In this document: positions 1-6,054 of the stretch, in pieces | How the letters are laid out: each line of letters opens with the position of its first letter | How positions within the stretch are numbered: the first letter of the stretch is position 1 | NCBI GenBank assembly: GCA_029940345.1 | Contig: JAOZRC010000031.1 | Coordinates: 1 to 17,429, forward strand | DNA from: Desulfobacterales bacterium | Lineage (GTDB): Bacteria > Desulfobacterota > Desulfobacteria > Desulfobacterales > JAUCGF01 | DNA length: 17,429 bases | Direction: 5' to 3' | Program-made: the position numbers and the translations under genes | The notes under the pieces: model-generated | What the model saw: only the letters and a program-made list of their open reading frames with translations | Database searches by the model: none | What the model was told of the DNA's origin: nothing

Positions 1-19
1 TCCTTTCCTCAAAAGCCAT
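1..19 (-). CDS. 5' end of a further minus-strand gene (partial, cut by window edge)
   Basis: Reading leftward, a full Shine-Dalgarno AGGAGG (complement of 26-31) is followed six bases later by ATG (19-17) and the open codons GCT TTT GAG GAA AGG, giving MAFEER before the edge. The motif, its spacing and the same strand as all neighbours make this a likely gene start. Six codons are too few to name a product. It lies 213 bp beyond the stop of the large lipoprotein gene, with a MITE-like element between, so co-transcription is uncertain. Confidence 0.5.
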
Positions 20-100
20 ATCGATCCTCCTGCAACACTTAGATTTAAAAGCTTAGGAACGCGGATTCAATTAATTAAGCAGAAATTGCGAAGGATTTGG

Positions 101-230
101 GACATCCTTCATTTTTCGGTTAAACCGTTCGTAGTTCCGCCGTAAGGCGGGAATAAGAGCCGTCTTACGGCGGAACTACGAACTGGAGATAAAAAGTGTA
201 AACTGTTTTGATGCGATCTAAGAGGATGCC
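101..230. mobile_element. MITE-like element, family 1, copy A (with central hairpin)
   Basis: A non-coding element of about 130 bp that is highly similar along its length to 16418-16546 and, without its centre, to 14993-15069. Its ends are related inverted repeats (gacatcct at left, aggatgcc at right). Inside lie the shared blocks ttcatttttcggttaa and aaagtgtaaact, flanking a 57-bp hairpin. It encodes nothing and would need a transposase from elsewhere. Its right end lies 2 bp from the stop codon (233-235) of the large lipoprotein gene. Confidence 0.7.
127..183. repeat. Long perfect-type hairpin inside element A
   Basis: Arms of 24 nt (127-150 and 160-183) pair with a single mismatch around a 9-nt loop (gaataagag). 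The arm core is gtagttccgccgtaaggcgg. The same hairpin recurs at 16443-16499. The transcript would form a very stable stem just past the 3' end of the gene at 233-3226, so it may end transcription or protect the mRNA. No U-tract directly follows, so a classical intrinsic terminator is not shown. Confidence 0.8.
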
Positions 231-232
231 GG

Positions 233-3226
233 CTACTTTTTCAGGATTTGTAAATTCTTCTGTACTTTTTCTAAATCCTTTGTGCGTTTTTTTAAATCTT
301 TTTTGCATTCTTTATTATCAGGGTCCTGCTTTAAACACTTCTTGATTTTAATTAAATCCTTTTTGATTTTAATTAAATTTTCATTAAATCTTTCGATTAG
401 TTTTTTTATCAGGTTCTTCGCATCCGTAAAAAGATTTTTGCAATTTATATTATCAGGTTCCAATTTCAAACATATTACGGATGCCTTTTCAGCTTTTTTT
501 AGGTCTTCAAATGTACCATTAATATAGGCATTGTCCCCTAATTTAAAATATATTTTAGCCAGCTTTTTCTTTTCTTTTTTAACACCGGCGTAATTTTTAT
601 CCGCTTTATTTAGTTTTGATAGGGCGTCATCATATTTTTTTTCACGGCGCAGTTTCTGGCACCACAGTAAATAGATTTTATTACGCAGTTCAATTGCCTC
701 TTTTTCCAGGAGTCCAGCTTTCAAAATTTGTTCAGTCGTGGTCAAAGCCTTTTTAAATTGGCCGGCATTCGATAGTTTTTTTGCATCAAGCAGCCAATTT
801 TGTGTGGCAGCCAACACCGCTTTTTCAGATTCGTCATGAACGCTCGAGTCGGTTTGAACCTTTTTTAACATTTCGATTGCAAGGGAATATCTGCCATGAG
901 CACTTATTTCCCGGCCTCTTTTCAGGCAGGCTCTATTGATCGATTCACGTAAACCCGGATCCGGATGCAGATAGGCATATTCCCAAATTTCATCAATAAC
1001 CGCCAGAACCTTCTTATCATACTTTTCAGATTGTATTGCGTTTTTCAATTTGTTTAAACTGGATTTGGTTCGCTCTTCAATATCCGTAAACACATTATTT
1101 ACGGCCTTTTCTCTGACAGAGGGATCGTCGATTTTATTACATAATTCCAGCGCGTAACCAAACCTATTTTGAGCACTTAATTTCTGACTTATTTTTACAA
1201 ATTCGGTATTAGCCAAATCTGCGGCTTCCCTGTTCTGAATAGCGATATCCACTATTTTTTCGGTAATAGCCATAAGATTTTCAAATTGTTTAGCCTGGAC
1301 AAGCGCATTGATTTCCTTGATCAGACCCCTAACCTGGTCATAAACTTGCTTCAGTTCCTTCTCCATTTCCTCCCGTAAGCGATCAACCCCTTTGTAGGCG
1401 GGATCAGCCTTAATCAATATTTCTGATGATCGGGACAAAGATTTGTCATCACGTAATTTCTTAGCCCATTCTAAACAGATGGCATTTTTCAAATCAATTG
1501 TTTTAGTATTTGAAGGATCTTTTTCTAAAATTTCCTCAGCAAGCGTAAACGCCTTTTCAAATCTTCGGGCTTCAAATAATTTGAGTGCTTTCTTAATTTT
1601 TTTCGAATGAGGAGAAGGAGGTTGTGGTGTTGGAATGGGAATATTTTGCGAATCAGGAATTTTAAGCGTATCACCTTCTTCAAGCTTAATCGGGGCGTCC
1701 AGGTCATTGTAGAAAGCGATCAAAATAGCTGCATTGCGGTTTTTATACATTTTATTTGCAATTTTTTTTAGTTTATCACCTTTTTTCACCTTATAGTATT
1801 TATATTCTTTACGTTTTGATAGGTCTGTCAGATCCTCAAGCGCCTTTTCGTGACGCTGGTTATAAATGAGCGCGGCAAAAAACGCATCTGTCGCTTTGTC
1901 AAAGGCGTTTTGGTTGAAAAAAAATTTACCTTTTCCATAATATTTGTCGGCTTCGTCACGGGTAATTTTTTTCAAATTAGCAGTTGCCTGACGTATTTCA
2001 TTATTTGCAGGATCCAGGCGGCCCGCTATTTTCCAATAATAAAGCGCCATTGTAAAGTATGAATTATTAGCCAGTTCCTGTGCCTTGTGCATATAATTTT
2101 TACTCAAATAAACCAAGGATGGTTCTGGCGGCACCTCAGGCGCGCCGTTAATATTATCCGGAAGATTATCCGGTTTTGGCAGGGTTAGCTCGGCACTTTT
2201 AGAAACAATCAGTTTCTTTTTGAAAACAATCAGTTCCTTTTCAAATAGTTTCAGGTCATAATCAGAACGAATGAAAGAGCGGCGCATACGATAGCGATCA
2301 GCAAAAAACGGATTGCCTCCGGAATTAGAGCCAAACGCAGCGCGGTAGCCGTGTTTTTTCAACAATTTAATAATAAGTGGGTTGGTTACGCCATCAGGGT
2401 AGGCCAGGTATTGACATTTTTGCCCAAGTTTATCTTCAATTTCCATTTTAGATTGCTCAATCTCATATTCAACATTTTTTAAATATTTCCGGAATGATGC
2501 TTGATTTTTATTTTCGTTGAAATTGCGAAAAGACATCGTGAAGGATTGAACATCGCCCCCTTGTTGCGCTATAGTTTTGAGCTGTGCCCAAGAAAGCGTA
2601 TTTTTTTGCTTGATCCAATCAGGAATAATAAAAATGGTGAAAGGAAAATTATATCTTTTCAAGATTGGAAATGCGATTTTCCAGAATGATTGATAACCGA
2701 CATTGATTGTTATTACTACCGCTTTGGACGGTATTGGCGCTTTATATTCACAAAAATCGGATAACTGATTCAAACTGATAACATGATATTTTTTTTTCTT
2801 TAAAAATTTCATTTGTGCTTCAAAAGCCTTTTCCGAAACATTCCATTTGGTTATTGGTTTGTTTTTGGAAAAGCCGTGATAAACTAATACCGGAACGGTT
2901 TGATATCCTCCGGACTCAAGTCCCCCCAAGTTAAAAGGCTCCTTGGGAATAACCACCTTCTGACCAGCGGTTACGTTTCTAATTGAATTAAATTCCGAAA
3001 TAATCCAACTCTTTGACCTATCCCCTAGGTATTCGTTCGCCAAATCTGCAATGTCGGCATTTGACTGAATTTCGGCAATGACAAATTCTTCAAAGGGAAA
3101 GATTCGTTTTGGCGGGTCATCTCCCTTATTAACTATTTGCTTCTCTACGCATGCTGTTAAAATAAGAAGAAAAACCAAAGCAATGGCTTTAAAACGGCTT
3201 TTGATTTTGTAGCTCGCTGGTTGCAT
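233..3226 (-). CDS. LysM/TPR lipoprotein with a degenerate polysaccharide deacetylase (NodB-like) domain
   Basis: This is a 997-residue predicted outer-membrane lipoprotein. The signal peptide ends in lipobox LTAC (Cys26; Val27 does not signal inner-membrane retention). A LysM-like segment follows at about 47-95, then a NodB/CE4-like domain at about 110-330 with recognisable core strands (VPVLVYHG, FPILKRYNFPFTIFI, YLAYPDG). The motifs that normally bind metal are replaced: TFDDG reads TINVG (173-177) and SHxxxH reads SFTMSF (228-233), so catalysis is unlikely. A second LysM lies at about 477-525 (YYKVKKGDKLKKIA). The rest is TPR-like helical repeats, with a duplicated module (546-622 and 814-892) and a Lys-rich coiled-coil tail. 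The start is supported by AGGGA six bases before ATG. The gene is much more AT-rich than the T6SS genes. A role in peptidoglycan or exopolysaccharide binding or scaffolding is inference. Confidence 0.9.
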   Translation of the reverse strand: MQPASYKIKSRFKAIALVFLLILTACVEKQIVNKGDDPPKRIFPFEEFVIAEIQSNADIADLANEYLGDRSKSWIISEFNSIRNVTAGQKVVIPKEPFNLGGLESGGYQTVPVLVYHGFSKNKPITKWNVSEKAFEAQMKFLKKKKYHVISLNQLSDFCEYKAPIPSKAVVITINVGYQSFWKIAFPILKRYNFPFTIFIIPDWIKQKNTLSWAQLKTIAQQGGDVQSFTMSFRNFNENKNQASFRKYLKNVEYEIEQSKMEIEDKLGQKCQYLAYPDGVTNPLIIKLLKKHGYRAAFGSNSGGNPFFADRYRMRRSFIRSDYDLKLFEKELIVFKKKLIVSKSAELTLPKPDNLPDNINGAPEVPPEPSLVYLSKNYMHKAQELANNSYFTMALYYWKIAGRLDPANNEIRQATANLKKITRDEADKYYGKGKFFFNQNAFDKATDAFFAALIYNQRHEKALEDLTDLSKRKEYKYYKVKKGDKLKKIANKMYKNRNAAILIAFYNDLDAPIKLEEGDTLKIPDSQNIPIPTPQPPSPHSKKIKKALKLFEARRFEKAFTLAEEILEKDPSNTKTIDLKNAICLEWAKKLRDDKSLSRSSEILIKADPAYKGVDRLREEMEKELKQVYDQVRGLIKEINALVQAKQFENLMAITEKIVDIAIQNREAADLANTEFVKISQKLSAQNRFGYALELCNKIDDPSVREKAVNNVFTDIEERTKSSLNKLKNAIQSEKYDKKVLAVIDEIWEYAYLHPDPGLRESINRACLKRGREISAHGRYSLAIEMLKKVQTDSSVHDESEKAVLAATQNWLLDAKKLSNAGQFKKALTTTEQILKAGLLEKEAIELRNKIYLLWCQKLRREKKYDDALSKLNKADKNYAGVKKEKKKLAKIYFKLGDNAYINGTFEDLKKAEKASVICLKLEPDNINCKNLFTDAKNLIKKLIERFNENLIKIKKDLIKIKKCLKQDPDNKECKKDLKKRTKDLEKVQKNLQILKK

Positions 3227-3266
3227 TATTGATCCCTATAAATTTAACGCGAATTGGCGTTGGTGT

Positions 3267-3272
3267 ATTATA
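3267..3272 (-). promoter_or_regulatory. Possible -10 element for the 997-residue lipoprotein gene
   Basis: The minus strand reads TATAAT here, about 40 bases before the ATG at 3226, inside AT-rich DNA. No convincing -35 hexamer is found at 16-18 bp spacing, so this is only a candidate. Confidence 0.25.
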
Positions 3273-3341
3273 TTCTCAGCAAGGTCATAATTTGTGATTT
3301 TATGAAATTATGATTTCAGGTGTCAGGACGTTTCCGCTAAA

Positions 3342-3518
3342 GGCTGAAACCTATACTAGGGCGTCTAAATTTGCCAAATTTTTCTGCCCAAAAATTGGCC
3401 CTCAAGATATGCTCACAAAGCCTGATTTTATACGGGTTTCAGCCAGTTTCTAAAGTGCCAAAAAACGGGAAAAAAAATCAGGCAAAAAGGGGCGTTTTTA
3501 GGCGCCCTAAACCTATAC
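3342..3518. repeat. Nested imperfect inverted repeat in the 412-bp gap 3227-3638
   Basis: The gap between the two lipoprotein genes has no credible ORF. Within it ggctgaaacc (3342-3351) is exactly complementary to ggtttcagcc (3435-3444). An outer pair, tagggcgtctaaa (from 3357) against the complement of the stretch around 3497-3510 (tttagggcgcctaaa), is imperfectly inverted. The 10-mer aaacctatac also occurs as a direct repeat near both outer ends (3347 and 3509). It resembles a decayed insertion or a structured 3' region of the Ig-domain gene. Its identity is unknown. Confidence 0.4.
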
Positions 3519-3638
3519 CATAGATTTGAATAAGATAATCACAAAATTAAAATCCCAAATTATGGCCTTTGTAAGTATATACCAATTCCTCTCTTATGTT
3601 TTGTGAATCAATTATCTGAAAGTCTATGGCCAACACTG

Positions 3639-4901
3639 TTATTCAACCGTAAAATCAATACTTGTCGTCGCTCCGCTAACGCTTGCCGTTGCTGTTCCAT
3701 CACCCGTCGTCGACCCCGCACTCAGCGTGGAAATGGCGACGCCATCCGAAGTGGTGGCGGTGCTGGCGGGACTGACCGATCCCAGTGTCGCTGAAAAAGT
3801 AACGGTGTAGTTGGATACAGGCGTTCCGTCTTCATAGGTGACAGTCGCGGTCAATTGCGTATCCTCATCTGTTTGGAGTTCAATGCTTTCCAATGCCAGG
3901 GAAATAACGACCGCTTGTGTATCAGACGCCACCGTGAAGTTAGTGCTTTTCGTCGCGCTACCATAGGTTGCCGTGGCTATCCCCGTCCCTGCCGTTTGCC
4001 CTGCATTCAATGTAGAAATAGCGATGCCACCGGAATCAGTAGTCGCTGTGGCCGGACTAACCGATCCCAGCGTCGTTGAAAAAGTGACATTGCTGTTAGT
4101 AATAGGTGTTCCATCGTCATACGTGACGGTTGCGGTCATCAGCGTATCCGTACCTTGTTCGAGTTGAATGTTTTCCAATACCAGGGAAATAAGGATCGTT
4201 CGCGTTTCAGAATCCACTGAAAAATTAGTGCTTGCCGTCGCGCCGCTGACGCTAGCCGACGCTATTCCCGTCCCCGCCGTTTGCCCCGCACTCAACGTAG
4301 AAATAGCGATACCATCTGAAGCGGTGGCGGCAGCGCCCGGACTAACCGAACCCAGCGTCGTTCCAAAAGAAACACTGCTGTTGGCTACCGGCTCTCCGGC
4401 TTCGTTGGTAACCGTCGCTGTCATGGTCGTTTCGCCGCCGAGTTCAAGTTCGGCGCTTTCCAATGCCAAAGTGATAAGGCTTGTTTCGGGTTGATCGCCT
4501 TCGGTATAAAATCCCACGGAGGCGGAAAAACTTCCCCCTGATGTCGTTATGGAAGCGGTTGCTGTTTCGGCACCCGGAACAGAACCGGCGAAAAGACCCA
4601 CGGATGCGACGCCATTACCATTTGTTAAAGCGGTACCGGGATAAGGCACGCCCCGTTCAGTTGTAGAGAAAGTGACGACCAACCCGACAATCGGATTTCC
4701 GTCAACATCTGTAACCGTAGCCTGTAAAGTCCCGGGCGAAGCGGCGCTAACCTCAGTGGTCGCATTGCCGCTAGCCGCATTAAGCAATCGTAACATAACA
4801 ATGCCTTCATCAACACTATTTGTTTCCAGACCTCCTGAGCATCCGATCAACAGCACGCTTGTCAATAAACTTAATAGAATCCATCTTCCTGAAAATTTCA
4901 T
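3639..4901 (-). CDS. Lipoprotein with four bacterial Ig-like (Big_1/invasin-type) domains
   Basis: With the ATG at 4901 the product is 420 residues. It begins with a short charged segment and hydrophobic core ending in lipobox LIGC, then GG and a short linker. This start fits a lipoprotein signal far better than two in-frame upstream ATGs (4967 and 4919), which only add a non-signal-like stretch; GAG lies eight bases before the chosen ATG. The mature part is four Ig-like beta-sandwich domains of the Big_1 type: one divergent copy, then three with period exactly 95 residues. Hallmarks repeated are TATVT..(D/E)G.P and VTFS.TLGSVSP. The protein stops exactly at the end of the last domain. Such arrays usually act as extracellular stalks or adhesins. 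No binding tip domain is visible, so its ligand is unknown. No link to the T6SS can be shown beyond adjacency. Confidence 0.88.
   Translation of the reverse strand: MKFSGRWILLSLLTSVLLIGCSGGLETNSVDEGIVMLRLLNAASGNATTEVSAASPGTLQATVTDVDGNPIVGLVVTFSTTERGVPYPGTALTNGNGVASVGLFAGSVPGAETATASITTSGGSFSASVGFYTEGDQPETSLITLALESAELELGGETTMTATVTNEAGEPVANSSVSFGTTLGSVSPGAAATASDGIAISTLSAGQTAGTGIASASVSGATASTNFSVDSETRTILISLVLENIQLEQGTDTLMTATVTYDDGTPITNSNVTFSTTLGSVSPATATTDSGGIAISTLNAGQTAGTGIATATYGSATKSTNFTVASDTQAVVISLALESIELQTDEDTQLTATVTYEDGTPVSNYTVTFSATLGSVSPASTATTSDGVAISTLSAGSTTGDGTATASVSGATTSIDFTVE
3642..4475 (-). repeat. Three tandem 285-bp coding repeats (Ig-like domains 2-4)
   Basis: In-frame units at 4475-4191, 4190-3906 and 3905-3642 (the last lacks the seven-residue linker) match in register. 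Shared coding blocks such as TLGSVSP and AISTL(S/N)AG recur at the same place in each. The high similarity at DNA level points to recent duplication or gene conversion, so copy number may vary between strains. Confidence 0.85.
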
Positions 4902-5046
4902 GGCCAAATCTCTTTTCATAACGCATGAAATCGGTAACATCAAACTTGATGGTCTTGCAAAAATCATTGGTAAACGTCCTCATCCAACTTGTAAAGTGTA
5001 AAATCAATTTAAAAGCAGATAGTTCACAGTTTGCGCCTGAAAACAA

Positions 5047-5324
5047 TCAACCTGTGCGGTTGCTATATAATGTAGATACCATGAAAATTCTTTTCATGTA
5101 ACCAATATGAAAAGAATTTTCATAACAGGATGGTCAAGTTTTCCCCCTTACTGCATTCATATCTGATAGAAAAGGCAAAGGGACGGCCATGCTCAAAGGA
5201 AACTGCCTTTGCCCACCGGTTTTTATTGAAACGGTGGGCATCGCCGACAAAGATCAGGGCTGTAAACAAAATCAGTATCCGGCGATGCCCACCCTACACC
5301 GACAATTGTAACCGCACAGGTCGA
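5047..5324. mobile_element. MITE-like element, family 2, copy D
   Basis: This stretch fills most of the 429-bp gap upstream of the Ig-domain gene. A perfect 12-bp terminal inverted repeat, acctgtgcggtt, lies at 5050-5061 and, inverted, at 5310-5321. The inner blocks gcctttgcccaccggt (5205-5220), acggtgggcatcgccg and cggcgatgcccaccctac recur in the opposite orientation in the element at 13146-13367. It carries no transposase; a 66-codon plus-strand reading frame inside it looks accidental. It ends 6 bp past the stop of the lipoprotein gene at 5331. The rest of the gap (4902-5046) shows no clear promoter. Confidence 0.65.
5081..5123. repeat. Perfect 17-bp inverted repeat whose arms are themselves palindromic
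   Basis: The arm atgaaaattcttttcat (5081-5097) is exactly complementary to 5107-5123 across a 9-nt spacer. Each arm is also a small hairpin (atgaaaa, three bases, ttttcat). It sits at one end of the family 2 element D and about 180 bp upstream of the Ig-domain lipoprotein start. It could be a paired operator for a dimeric regulator or a structural part of the element. A related ttttcataacgcatgaaa lies at 4913-4930, nearer that gene. Confidence 0.6.
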
Positions 5325-5330
5325 AAATAA

Positions 5331-5975
5331 TCAGGTTTGTTTCAATAAATTTTCCTTTTCCTCAACGATACGTGGGAAAACAGCCTGAATCTCAATACTG
5401 TGACGGATATTTAAGTCTTGGCGTTCTGTGAGTTTGAAATATTCAATATTCATCAGTTGCAAATTGTAACGGACTTTAAAATATTTTCGATTCGTAAGCG
5501 TATCCGAACTAAGCAGGATATTATCCTGAATGCGCTCATTCAGATATTCCAGCGTCAATTTTTCAAGATCAAATTGCTTAATGTGAACATTACGAATGAT
5601 AAGTGTTACAGGGATATAACATATCGAATTGGCATTTCCGGCTAAATAGGAATAAACGGTTAGCGGGTTATCCTTGTCCAAATCGGTCAACTGTTTATCG
5701 TTCCGCCGGTATGAAAATAAGGGAACCGGTTCTTGGGTGTACCATCCTTTTAAATGCAGAAATATCAAGTTGCCTTGAATGACTATTTCAGACTTATTTC
5801 TATTTTTGATTTGCTTATCAAAAAGCCGGCCTTTCACCGGCCTGCTGGCATCATCAGTGCGAAAAACAATAAAGTAAGGGAATGCAACCCTTTTTTCATT
5901 TGAAGAGCAAGCGCATACAGTGATTACACTGATAAGCACGATTAAAAGAGGTTTGATTATTTTCATGCCATCCAT
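5331..5975 (-). CDS. Predicted lipoprotein at the TssJ position, downstream of tssM
   Basis: This 214-residue product has an N-terminal hydrophobic stretch and lipobox VCAC (lipidated Cys23, followed by Ser-Ser), so it is probably anchored in the outer membrane. The mature part is rich in alternating hydrophobic residues typical of beta strands (for example EIVIQGNLIFLHL and IPVTLIIRNVHI). It follows tssM by 79 bp on the same strand. TssJ is the lipoprotein of the TssJLM membrane complex, and no other TssJ candidate is in the window, so this is a plausible functional counterpart. I do not see a convincing TssJ family signature, and it is a little longer than usual. ATG 5966 (residue 4) is an equally possible start; neither has a strong ribosome binding site. 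It could also be an unrelated T6SS-associated lipoprotein. Confidence 0.8.
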   Translation of the reverse strand: MDGMKIIKPLLIVLISVITVCACSSNEKRVAFPYFIVFRTDDASRPVKGRLFDKQIKNRNKSEIVIQGNLIFLHLKGWYTQEPVPLFSYRRNDKQLTDLDKDNPLTVYSYLAGNANSICYIPVTLIIRNVHIKQFDLEKLTLEYLNERIQDNILLSSDTLTNRKYFKVRYNLQLMNIEYFKLTERQDLNIRHSIEIQAVFPRIVEEKENLLKQT

Positions 5976-6054
5976 TTTAAGGTTTCAGGTTTCAGTGTTC
6001 AGGTCCTGCTTGTCTCACTCCCCTGACACCATCATTTTTCAATTAGATACGCTT
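5976..6054. other. Short gap between tssM and the lipoprotein gene
   Basis: This 79-bp spacer contains a short repetitive stretch, ggtttcaggtttcagtgttc (5981-6000), with two direct copies of ggtttca. There is no promoter, hairpin or ORF that I can support. The genes on either side are probably co-transcribed. Confidence 0.4.

Noticed and set aside
101..230. Transposase-encoding insertion sequence
   Set aside because: The element is about 130 bp and has no coding capacity.
3642..4475. Regular repeats as a possible CRISPR array
   Set aside because: The units are 285 bp, in frame and without unique spacers; they encode protein domains.
4902..4967. Upstream ATGs that would lengthen the Ig-domain lipoprotein to 442 residues
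   Set aside because: They place a non-signal-like segment before a normal lipoprotein signal peptide and lack better ribosome binding sites.
3855..5001. Several plus-strand open frames of 60-110 codons opposite the Ig-domain gene
   Set aside because: They repeat with the 285-bp period of the real gene on the other strand and are shadows of it.
5130..5330. 66-codon plus-strand frame after the 17-bp inverted repeat
   Set aside because: It lies inside the MITE-like element, its homologous copy at 13146-13367 does not keep the frame, and no ribosome binding site precedes it.
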